Assembly (NCBI GenBank): GCA_025454525.1
Contig: JALOOG010000003.1
Span: forward strand, 1 to 64,000
Direction of reading: 5' to 3'
Length of the DNA: 64,000 nucleotides
DNA from: Anaerolineae bacterium
Lineage (GTDB): Bacteria; Chloroflexota; Anaerolineae; Aggregatilineales; Phototrophicaceae
The notes beneath the pieces were generated by a model. That model had not been told where the DNA came from and ran no database searches. It was given only the letters and a program-made list of their open reading frames with translations. The first letter of the stretch is position 1, and every line of letters begins with the position of its first letter. A program made the position numbers and the translations under genes. Of the stretch, positions 44,301-50,960 are shown one piece after another.

Positions 44301-47300
44301 TCTAAGCGCACGTTGGGCGTGTTATTCGCGCCTTCGGCCGCGCTGGCACTGGTGGGATTCCACTCGACTACGGCGGTTTCGTTATCGGTGATATTCACCG
44401 TAAGCGTATTGGTGTTGGTCGTGCCGTCTACGCGGGCGGTTGCGCCATTGTAGTTGGGATCGCCACTGGTAAACGCATGAACTAGCGTTCCACTGTGATC
44501 GCCTTCAAGGGCGCGATCATTCACCGCCGCGATCGTGAGCGTTTGGGCGGTATTCCAGTTACCCGCGGTGAACGTGGTGTTAAACGTGCCGTCGGTGTCC
44601 CCATTGAGCGTAAGATCGCTTGCTGGGAAGGTGATCGCCACGTTAACGGTAGAAATAGGTTGCGAGTCTAACACGATCGTGTAGGTATCGGTCGTACCCG
44701 CTTCGGTGACAGCGTTGTTACCGCCGCTTTGGGTGATGGTGATGCCCGCGGTATCGTTATCGCTAATATCCACCGTCACATCTGCCACGGGGAGATTGGT
44801 AAAACGACTTTGAGAGCTGACCGTGGTGGCCGTGGTCAAGATCACGGAATGCGGATCGGTTTCATCAATGAAGTCATCGATCGCTTGCACAGTGACCGTA
44901 ACCCCAGTATTCCAATTTGCAGGAGTCAGGGTGACGGTTTGCGGAGAAGTTCCGAGGCCGCTGCCCGTGTTGACGCGGATTTGCGCGCTGTCATAGGTCA
45001 ATTGGATCGTGACATTGGCGCTAGGCGCTTGGTTCAAACTCACCACAAAGGTGTCTGTGGTTTCGCCCGTTTCGCTCACGGTGAGCGTAGTCTCAGAGAC
45101 CAAGACTTCCGGCGCAAGGCTATAGGCATAAGCCGCGCCCGAATTGCTGATCGAGTTCGCGTCATGTTGGGGTGAACCGACCAAGAACAAGCCGCTGCCT
45201 AAGGCAACACTCGTCCCAAAGCGATCATCAGCAACACCATCACCTGGGGTTAAAACGCCTTCTTCCGTCCAGACTTCAGCCGAACGAGAGAACACAAACG
45301 CGCTCCCGCGGGAAGTGGCGGTGCGCGGCGCGCCGACGATTAACGTCCCAGCATCCATTGACACTGAGAAACCGAATTGATTGCTGCTTGCCCCGATTAG
45401 GGTAGAAGTTGTGGTAAAGCTGGGGCCGCTAAACACAAACACCTCACCGCGTGGCGCGCCAGTGAAGTTACCGGTGGGTGCGCCCACGGCTAAACGGCCA
45501 TCAAACAGCGAGACCGACCAACCAAACCGTGCGCCCGCGACCGGAGTCGGTGAGGGGATCGTGTTGATCGTGCTGAAGGTAGCGCCGCTGAAAACATACG
45601 CTTCACCGGTGCTACGGAAGGGCGAACCGACCGCGATCGACTCGTCATTGGGAGTACCGGGGGCGGGATCATAGACTGAAACCGAAGTCCCGAACTGATC
45701 GCCCGGATCGGTGCCGGTTAGGATGATTGGGCTGGTCAAGAGCGAGAGATCGCGATAGGCGTAAGCAAACCCTTGTTCAGAGGCTTCACCGGGAGCGCCA
45801 ACCACGATCACATCGCCGTTAAAGTCCACCGACGATCCGAAATACCCATTGACGACTTCATTCGGTGAGCGACGTTCCACACGTTGCACCCAGTTTGTGC
45901 CGTCAAATTCAAACAGGTAAACCATCCCTGCATTCGCATTGTTACCGATAAAACTTGTAGAATACGGCGCACCGACCACTAAGCGTGTACCAGAGAGCGC
46001 CACACTATAACCGAAGCCGTTGCCCGGTTGCCCATATAACGCTGTGAGGCGGCTATGGGGTGTCCACACGCCGCTGATATTCTGATAGAGATAGACCACA
46101 CCGCGATCGCTACCGGGGAAAGACTCCGGTACACCGACGGCTAACCAAGTGGAAGTAAAATCGACACTTGTCCCCATCACCCGATTCGTGGCGGTGTCTG
46201 GAAGGTCGATGATTGGGGTGATCTCCGCGCCGGGTGTCCAATTGACCCCAGAGCGGCTATAGAGTTGAATCGAACCGGCCCGCATGGGGCGACCCGCCGA
46301 AAAATCGGGTTCAACATCGCTACGCGCTCCAGCAACCCCGATCGTTCCGAAGACATCCACCGACCAACCGAAGTTGTCATGTACAAAGGTGTCCGCTTGT
46401 GTGCTGAGGGTCAAGGTCTGACTCCAACTCGTACCGTTGAAACCGACACCCGATACCGACCCATTGTTGAGTGAAGGGCTATCTAACCCGGGAACACCAA
46501 ACAGCGCACCGTCTCCATCGATCGAGACGCTATAGCCACGATAATGGTTGACATTGGATGCCACGGCCGCACCGACAAAGCTATTGACCAGTGTGCCGTT
46601 TCCATAGAGATAGGTCGCGCCGACATTGGCAAACGCACCGTTATCCAGCAAAGGCGCGCCCACGATTGACCGCGATCCGGAGCCGGTATCGAAAATCCCT
46701 ACGGCAAAACCGAAGTAATCATCGACTGTGCCAGCAGGGGCATTTAAGGTGTGTTGTACGCCCCACACATTGGAACCGCCTTGGTTACGGAACAAGAGAT
46801 ACGCTTGACCCGCACGTTGACCGGTCGCTGTCACTGCACGCGGCGCACCGACGATCGCATAATCACCCGAAATATCTACCGAGATCCCATGATCGACGTT
46901 GGCTTGCGCGTGGGTAGAGGTAGCGATCAGCGAATTGGTGTTGGCGTTGATCACATAAGCTTCATTGTTACCGGGCGCACCGACGATCGCTAACGTGCCG
47001 CTAATAGCCACAGAATGGCCAAAACGGGCATTTGGTGCGGCGAGCGGGTTGATTAATTCGCGGGTTTGACCCCAATTGCCTGTGCCGCCCGCATCGCGTT
47101 CTAGCACATACACCCGCCCTTGACTACCCGTTGAGGCCGGCGCACCGACAAGGATGAAAGTCCCCGCCTCGTTGATCGCCACATCATAGCCATAACGTTG
47201 TCCGTTTTGGACATTGGTTAAAGGAATGCGTACCCGCCGTAGTGTCCATGTACCGGACACATTCTCGTAAATATGGACTTCTCCAGGGCTGTTTGATGAT

Positions 47301-47512
47301 CTAGGCGCGCCCACCACCATCCAAGTGCCATTGGTGGCGACCGATTGCCCAAATTCATTATCTGGCAGCATCCGTGGCGTGTCCCCGGTGAAGTCACCTG
47401 CGGTTAACTTTTGATCTTGGGCAAAAGTCGCCGCTTGCACTTCTCGCTGTGGTAACAAGATGAAAGTTCCCACCAGTAAGAGCAGTATGAAACGTAAAAG
47501 ATTAGATCGCAT
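38390..47512 (-). CDS. Giant secreted surface protein: FG-GAP-like beta-propellers, 15 Calx-beta-like repeats, C-terminal domain with IPMP tail
   Basis: A 3,040-residue exported protein, the largest gene here. The signal peptide is about LRFILLLLVGTFILLPQREVQA. From about residue 35 to 800 there are 14 FG-GAP-like units (typical: FGHSVAISGTLAIVGAP, then AYVI/VYLY), enough for two seven-bladed propellers. From ~805 to ~2700 there are 15 Calx-beta-like units of 110-150 residues, each closing with a variant of VTVNITDNDTAGITI. They have acidic positions suited to calcium. A fibronectin-like segment (~2700-2825) and a C-terminal domain starting LLVNGGFETD (~2829) follow. This last domain has RRVCSGSVFEGSC, and then a Pro/Asp-rich tail with TIPMPQDPP and the end LIPMP. 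The ATG at 47512 has GAGG 5 nt upstream. It is probably a calcium-stabilised adhesin or matrix protein. Confidence 0.9.
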   Translation of the reverse strand: MRSNLLRFILLLLVGTFILLPQREVQAATFAQDQKLTAGDFTGDTPRMLPDNEFGQSVATNGTWMVVGAPRSSNSPGEVHIYENVSGTWTLRRVRIPLTNVQNGQRYGYDVAINEAGTFILVGAPASTGSQGRVYVLERDAGGTGNWGQTRELINPLAAPNARFGHSVAISGTLAIVGAPGNNEAYVINANTNSLIATSTHAQANVDHGISVDISGDYAIVGAPRAVTATGQRAGQAYLLFRNQGGSNVWGVQHTLNAPAGTVDDYFGFAVGIFDTGSGSRSIVGAPLLDNGAFANVGATYLYGNGTLVNSFVGAAVASNVNHYRGYSVSIDGDGALFGVPGLDSPSLNNGSVSGVGFNGTSWSQTLTLSTQADTFVHDNFGWSVDVFGTIGVAGARSDVEPDFSAGRPMRAGSIQLYSRSGVNWTPGAEITPIIDLPDTATNRVMGTSVDFTSTWLAVGVPESFPGSDRGVVYLYQNISGVWTPHSRLTALYGQPGNGFGYSVALSGTRLVVGAPYSTSFIGNNANAGMVYLFEFDGTNWVQRVERRSPNEVVNGYFGSSVDFNGDVIVVGAPGEASEQGFAYAYRDLSLLTSPIILTGTDPGDQFGTSVSVYDPAPGTPNDESIAVGSPFRSTGEAYVFSGATFSTINTIPSPTPVAGARFGWSVSLFDGRLAVGAPTGNFTGAPRGEVFVFSGPSFTTTSTLIGASSNQFGFSVSMDAGTLIVGAPRTATSRGSAFVFSRSAEVWTEEGVLTPGDGVADDRFGTSVALGSGLFLVGSPQHDANSISNSGAAYAYSLAPEVLVSETTLTVSETGETTDTFVVSLNQAPSANVTIQLTYDSAQIRVNTGSGLGTSPQTVTLTPANWNTGVTVTVQAIDDFIDETDPHSVILTTATTVSSQSRFTNLPVADVTVDISDNDTAGITITQSGGNNAVTEAGTTDTYTIVLDSQPISTVNVAITFPASDLTLNGDTDGTFNTTFTAGNWNTAQTLTIAAVNDRALEGDHSGTLVHAFTSGDPNYNGATARVDGTTNTNTLTVNITDNETAVVEWNPTSASAAEGANNTPNVRLDITADPTGGTPTLEGTINYTLGLTLGTAEAADLGTLTGALSFTNVSDLATNAITIPHLDDTLVEGPETYTVAITLGSSPTGVTVSGTNFTGTITDGDSATVALSGAATVSEAVGTHNAVVTLTTTGGATLAEDAIIPLNLVDNTAVFSGATGDMFFTGPANTINVTFAAGAGDGATQNAPITINNDRTVERSTLSSTGFNTPENFNVTFGTLPSSVTAGTSTIAVTIDENDFAYITMDPTFVVNDTNDIESNTARTTNVRLRIVATGTGTVQVQDAFSVPVSNTALGNPNDATPGADFTAISTTVNFPALAANDAVQPISVTIINDGIDEFYGALSLFNQNREFFDVGFNDPVVRASYAGVPILVSNAANDDCSGSLGFSGACRSRSTIIILDDDTAGITVTESSGNTAVVEGGAGDSYTVVLNSQPTSNVTLNIDFDETQITVNGDTDGVTSLLFTTSNWNTPQNVTVFAVNDTLVEANPHTTLIDQSVTSTDLVYNAISPADVTVSITDNDTATIVFTTPSSNANENVGTHTVTARLDLVTNGTPGGTLSGALTASVNVTLGTAEAADFSQTTTSISFAAGSTNGATRPINFTIINDQLVEEANETFTLDYTLISGTGTVSGTHVVTIIDNESATVTFSTATSTVSEATSPHLVNAVLTITSNGIGPIRTGDAITIDITDTPGTATAPDYTRVTNSISFASGTASGATRSITNTIVNDSLVEATDETFSLAFGTVTGPSSVTATGTHVVTIDENDSAVVNFVGSSVIVNENVGSFVRNATLLITTDPAGGTLAADLTIPVNYVLAVEAPPTSARADTPDDFILVTTSITFLAGSANNATQPVTITIIDDNIDEFRGGTDREQVDIELNNNNPNFAPNITLTGSNWTLAIDDNDTAGITVNPTTVAVNEDGPTSQDYTVVLNSQPTANVTVNITFDAAQITVDGETDGTYSLTFTSGDWNTPQTITVLAVDDFVTEGPHSTTIVQTAASGDANYNVVNPADVLVNIADNDTPGSQVIQSGGTTELTEANVAATDSYTIRLDSRPTQDVTVNLVFDPAQISLIADGTPFSTSPATFTIVPGDWNVLQTVEVVVIDDNIDEVSPHTTLITQTFTSTDSNYNTGTGGVNPADVTVSIIDNDTAAIQIAPGTVNVSESGTTAPYTIEALTRPTANVTVTLTFNSAQIRVNGQVSPVVVTLTPVDFTETVTVSAVDDSLDETDPHTELITHAIASSDPFYDALPDGAQVTVNITDNDTAGITITQTDSTTNVTEGSATPDTYTVVLNSQPTANVTVNLTFNPAQVRVNGDTDGNLSLTFTTSDWNTAQTLNVLAFDDAIDETNPHTSPITHAAVSTDLLYNAGGATFTPNNTVTVNITDNDVATVVITETSGTANDNNITVTEGGAGSSFNVVLNSEPTANVQVSMTFNDTQILAGSPTPGLAPLLLTFTPSNWNTPQTVNVSAVDDNVFQNIGTSNISITSGSADPFYVSAPIQPASPVVVNIVEDDVPALVLNDTDNTPLNLLTDVAVREGFTTDQYRVLLNSQPLGDVTVTLTFDDTQIRLAVDAGAPQVSPVVLTFTTATWNTARTITVSALEDFTLDAGTELITHDISSAGDAFYNALTSVDVTVTITDGITTPPAAFNLVRPSNFIYIPNVTSLTTFQWQDTLSTSPGLTFDFAINRTLPVAQANVVTFTDVTRAADADALTCDGTNCTLTIGVTEQALLTDGTYQWTVTAKSPLGNTNASNQPFTFTIDSSGNLLVNGGFETDADNNNMPDNWRLYRTRTVDDDILTEEIPAGPDSRRVCSGSVFEGSCAFRMGKNGYSNWSQIFVQNIDLPPYGQAGDVLTLTARVRTQNLQNAARMMIVARYSRENRPRTRVQIPAGTSAYTEYTVSITLTGQPSRIVARFETGENAGFIFIDDVRLTLAPGSAPRRSEDGQTIPMPQDPPVAPADPTPDANVNGQRNDDLIPMP

Positions 47513-47550
47513 AAACACCTCGCATTTTCATTCCCTCGCGAGCGTCTGTT

Positions 47551-47617
47551 CTGCCGTCATGCGGCAGCCACTGTCTAAAAAGATATTGCGCTTCCGATAG
47601 CTTTAAATGCGCTATCG
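47551..47617 (-). promoter_or_regulatory. Two-hairpin structured leader upstream of the giant surface-protein gene
   Basis: CTGCCG...CGGCAG (47551-47567, 5-nt loop) and CGATAGC...GCTATCG (47595-47617, 9-nt loop) are both perfect stems in the 5' leader. The rest of the 440-nt gap (47513-47953) shows no gene. The two hairpins may be an RNA regulatory element. I do not recognise a known riboswitch. Confidence 0.4.
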
Positions 47618-47690
47618 CCGTCTGTTGCCTAACCCCCTCGGTGTTGATATTGATTATTCGCATGGATTCCCACTTCTGGATCACTTTATT

Positions 47691-47720
47691 GTATTACATT
47701 CCTTAATTTTGTGGGAACAA
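47691..47720 (-). promoter_or_regulatory. Putative promoter of the surface-protein operon
   Basis: On the minus strand TTGTTC (47715-47720) and TAATAC (47691-47696) are 18 nt apart. TACAAT overlaps just downstream at 47688-47693. The position implies a ~170-nt leader containing the two hairpins. Confidence 0.33.
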
Positions 47721-47881
47721 TGAGTGGAAAAATTTACGTACCCTCATATTGCGATGGGTTCTGACATTACAAAGCATTTCAAGATTAACAGATTTTTAAC
47801 AGCTCTGCAACCAAATGTTGAAAGAGAAACAAGGAATATAGTAGGAAGGAAGGAGGTTTGATGGGCAGCCTATTTGAGAAG

Positions 47882-47909
47882 ATCGAGGTGAAAAGCCTCT
47901 CACCTCGAT
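47882..47909 (-). terminator. Hairpin downstream of the membrane-protein gene
   Basis: ATCGAGGTGA and TCACCTCGAT form a perfect 10-bp stem with an 8-nt loop, 45 nt beyond the stop of the 341-residue membrane protein. The following bases (TCTTCTC) are only weakly U-rich. Confidence 0.55.
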
Positions 47910-47953
47910 GATTTAACACTGGATGACACGGATCACGCTTAGATCAACAACGG

Positions 47954-48979
47954 CTAATGGCGTTTACGTCCCTCTGGGATATAAACAAGATGATCATCCA
48001 CTCTGGGGTCATCATAAGGATCATGACGACGAGACACGAACGCGATCAACAAACACAGCGCCCCGATCAAAAGTGCGATCCCGCTGACTTGGATAAACGA
48101 CTCGGAGACCCGACTCGACGCATTCGTCGCCAATGTCAGAAAACTGAGGGTGAGATCTTCTTCGCCGCTCTCCATAGCCACTTCATTGATCATGGCTTGG
48201 CTCAATTCGATATTTTGGATCGCGCTACTGATCCCTAAGATCAACAAGGCGGGTAACATCACCATGAGGCCAATCCAAGTCCAACGAGAACGGGCATAAC
48301 GCGCCCCGATCACCGCCGTGATCAGGGTTAAAATCGCCCCGATCCCTAACAGAAAATAGGACGGTACGCGGAACAATTCATCTAAAGGAACCTCCGGCGC
48401 AACATCGCCCATCTGCAAGGGTTGTTTAAATTCCCATTCATCCGGTAGATCTTCAACCGCCGCGCTTAAGACCCCTTGGATCTGTTCTACCGTGGTATCC
48501 ATAGGGACGGATTCAGGGCGACAGGTGGGCATCATACCGCGAAGTGGCTTGATGTCCCCTTCACAGACGGGTAACTCATCAGCGGCGGCTTGTGCGAATA
48601 ACAACGCGCCGTCCGCCCTGAGATGTTCTTTGAGCGGCATCAGGTCAAAGGAGACGTTGATCTCATCTTGGCGCGTTTCTATTCCATCAAAGATCTGATC
48701 GATCACTTGCCCCATTTGTGAACGGAGATATTCGGGAGTGAGTGCGGCGCGAATCCCGGCATTGACCGACTCTTGAGGCAAATTGCCAAGATCAACCTGA
48801 AACGACGTTTGTAGCGCTTCACTGTCCAATAGGTTGACATAAAAATCTGGGTTACTAAACAGATCTTTGTAGAAATCACGTTCAAAGATCCACATGCTAA
48901 TGGAAGCTAAAAATAATCCGACAAACAAGATCGGAAACACTAAAAACAGATAGATCGAACACCCAAAGAATGCGCGCAT
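47954..48979 (-). CDS. Hypothetical membrane protein (341 aa)
   Basis: No family recognised. There is one N-terminal membrane helix (YLFLVFPILFVGLFLASISM). A ~180-residue extracytoplasmic domain rich in Asp/Glu/Leu follows, with two Cys (PVCEGDIKPLRGMMPTC). Then come three further helices (YFLLGIGAILTLITAVIGA, GLMVMLPALLILGISSA and ALLIGALCLLIAFV) and a charged cytoplasmic tail. The layout (signal helix, large domain, three C-terminal helices) resembles several uncharacterised Chloroflexota membrane proteins. It starts 7 nt after the FAH-family gene, so it belongs to the ParA-like/FAH operon. Confidence 0.75.
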   Translation of the reverse strand: MRAFFGCSIYLFLVFPILFVGLFLASISMWIFERDFYKDLFSNPDFYVNLLDSEALQTSFQVDLGNLPQESVNAGIRAALTPEYLRSQMGQVIDQIFDGIETRQDEINVSFDLMPLKEHLRADGALLFAQAAADELPVCEGDIKPLRGMMPTCRPESVPMDTTVEQIQGVLSAAVEDLPDEWEFKQPLQMGDVAPEVPLDELFRVPSYFLLGIGAILTLITAVIGARYARSRWTWIGLMVMLPALLILGISSAIQNIELSQAMINEVAMESGEEDLTLSFLTLATNASSRVSESFIQVSGIALLIGALCLLIAFVSRRHDPYDDPRVDDHLVYIPEGRKRH

Positions 48980-48986
48980 AGTCCCC

Positions 48987-49811
48987 CTAAGATTGCATCA
49001 CTTGACAAGGATTGGTGAGCGTGCCGATCGGCTCAATGGTGATGCTTACGGTATCGCTGTCTTGTAAGAAGCGCGGTGGAGTCATGCCTTTGCCGACTCC
49101 CGACGGCGTACCGGTGAGGATCACATCGCCCGGTTCTAGTGTAAACGATTGCGAACAGTACGCCACTAAATCATACACCCCGCGTAACATATGGGCGGTC
49201 AGGCCGTCTTGCATGGTCTCCCCGTTGACTTGGGTGATCACGCGCAAATTTTGTGGATCGGGGATCTCATTTTTAGTGACAATACAGGGCCCTAGTGGGC
49301 AAAATGTGTCCATACTTTTCGCCCGCGTCCACTGACTCTCGCTGTCTTGCAGGTCGCGTGCGGACACATCATTGGCAATGGTGTAACCGAACAGATAATT
49401 CGGCACATCCGCTTCTCGAAGATACTTGCCACGTTTGCCGATCACCACCGCTAACTCGCCTTCCCAATCCACTTGTTGCGTGATCGTTTGATCCCACACG
49501 ATCGGCTCATCGACACCGATCACACTGCTGCCAAACTTGGCAAAGATCATCGGCGCGGCGGGAATTTGATTGCCTAATTCCGCGGCGTGTGCGGCGTAAT
49601 TGCGTCCGATACATAAGATCTTACCGGGGCGCAAGGGCGCGAGTAACTTACATTCGGCAAGGGGAAAGCGATCACTGGTGCGACCGGGGGTGATCCCGCT
49701 TTCGATCAATGATCCCAACGATCCCAGCCACGGAATCGCGATAATCTGATCCCCTTCAAGGATGCCGGCCTTGGGGGTTTTGCCTTTGTGCGAAAACATC
49801 ACAACTTTCAT
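48987..49811 (-). CDS. Fumarylacetoacetate hydrolase (FAH) family protein
   Basis: A 274-residue metal-dependent FAH-fold enzyme. GKILCIGRNYAAHAAELG, the metal ligands in DWEGELAVVIGKRG (two Glu) and NDVSARDLQ (Asp), SMDTFCPLGPCIV and EPGDVILTGTPSGVG are all present. It is the usual length for bacterial 5-oxopent-3-ene-tricarboxylate decarboxylase / acylpyruvase / oxaloacetate-tautomerase-like members, whose exact substrates cannot be told from sequence. Its ATG overlaps the stop of the ParA-like gene by 4 nt (ATGA), an unexpected pairing with no obvious metabolic link. Confidence 0.9.
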   Translation of the reverse strand: MKVVMFSHKGKTPKAGILEGDQIIAIPWLGSLGSLIESGITPGRTSDRFPLAECKLLAPLRPGKILCIGRNYAAHAAELGNQIPAAPMIFAKFGSSVIGVDEPIVWDQTITQQVDWEGELAVVIGKRGKYLREADVPNYLFGYTIANDVSARDLQDSESQWTRAKSMDTFCPLGPCIVTKNEIPDPQNLRVITQVNGETMQDGLTAHMLRGVYDLVAYCSQSFTLEPGDVILTGTPSGVGKGMTPPRFLQDSDTVSITIEPIGTLTNPCQVMQS

Positions 49812-50803
49812 GGTTCACCTACTTCTAAATGGATGCGTTGAGCAATGGATAAAGCGACTTCTTTAAAATTTTGATACGCAAATTGCACTAATTTGCCGTG
49901 TGATCCGGTCGCACCATCGGCGGGTTTTAGGAAAAACCAAGGTTTGCGGGCCTCCTGTGCCATGATCATTAAACTTCGGTAATGACGCACCAACCCGATC
50001 AGATAAGAGTCCGGTGTTTCTAAGGGGGGTTTAGAATCTAAGATGTGTTCGTGGTAGGCGTTAGGAATGTGATTGATCCAACGTTGATAAGCACGTACAG
50101 GCTTATCAAACCGTTCACCATGTTGAATCACAATATAACCGAGTGGTTGCATGTCACCGGAAGGGAGTGCAAACTCAATTTCAGCGTTTTTATGAAGCGT
50201 CTCCTTCCAAAGGCTGCGCCAATGCCTTAATGTTGGGCCTAAGTTCTGTAACCCTTGTAACGAAAACAGATCTGGCATCAATGGCGTGATCAAATAATCA
50301 GAGGAGATTAAAATCGATCGGTTGATCGCCCCTAAGTTTGGACCCATATCGGCTAGGATGATTTGGGCTTCATATTCTTTGGCCGCCGCCTGCATGATCC
50401 GCCAAAAGGCGCTTGTTACCCGTAATGCGCCTAGATTCGCTTGGAGGGTATACGCCCATTCATCCGAAAGCAGCTGTTCAAAAAGCGACAAACCTAGATC
50501 GCCTGCCAGCAATCCAAGGTTAAACTCTATTTCTTGGATCTTTGGTTGGCGAATATCCCCACTACGATCGATCAAAGGTTGAACACATTGGTAAATCGTG
50601 TTGGGATCATTTTCCGTATGCCACAACTCCAATAAACGATCTTCATCTAAAAAGGCGGCTGTCAGATTTGCTTGAGGATCAAGATCTGCCGCAATCACCC
50701 GCACCCCTAGTTCCGAAAACATATACGACAGATGATAGACCAATGAGGTTTCCCCAACGCCGCCTGTACCGTTAAAAAACGCGATCGTTGGTATGGTACT
50801 CAT
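49808..50803 (-). CDS. ParA/MinD-family protein with both Walker A lysines lost
   Basis: A 331-residue ParA-type protein. Fold features are intact: ELGVRVIAADLDPQANLTAAFL (Walker A' Asp), IILADMGPNLGAINRSILISS (Walker B region) and LITPLMPDLFSLQGLQNLG. The deviant Walker A, normally KGGVGKT, reads NGTGGVGETS at residues 11-20. The signature Lys is replaced and the phosphate-binding Lys is Glu18. The codon GAA differs from AAA by one base. This protein should bind or hydrolyse ATP poorly if at all. No parB gene or parS-like cluster is visible, and the position next to an FAH enzyme argues against chromosome partitioning. Confidence 0.88.
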   Translation of the reverse strand: MSTIPTIAFFNGTGGVGETSLVYHLSYMFSELGVRVIAADLDPQANLTAAFLDEDRLLELWHTENDPNTIYQCVQPLIDRSGDIRQPKIQEIEFNLGLLAGDLGLSLFEQLLSDEWAYTLQANLGALRVTSAFWRIMQAAAKEYEAQIILADMGPNLGAINRSILISSDYLITPLMPDLFSLQGLQNLGPTLRHWRSLWKETLHKNAEIEFALPSGDMQPLGYIVIQHGERFDKPVRAYQRWINHIPNAYHEHILDSKPPLETPDSYLIGLVRHYRSLMIMAQEARKPWFFLKPADGATGSHGKLVQFAYQNFKEVALSIAQRIHLEVGEP

Positions 50804-50960
50804 TTGTGAACCTAAAACCCTTATAGGATGACATGATCAAAATTACCTTGTTGGGTGGATCACTTCATTGTAACAAAACTGCGGCTATAGTCCATAAGAG
50901 AGCGCTAGGGTAAAATTCGGGAAATAGAGTTTTTAAAATGAGTTGCACCAAGGAGGCGCA

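Noticed and set aside
47551-47660. c-di-GMP riboswitch in the surface-operon leader
   Set aside because: The hairpins are clear, but the conserved GEMM core sequences are not present.
50870-50905. A fourth module B copy before tal-pgi
   Set aside because: A TTGTAACAAAAC word resembles half of the operator, but spacing to the -10-like TATAGT and the rest of the leader do not match.
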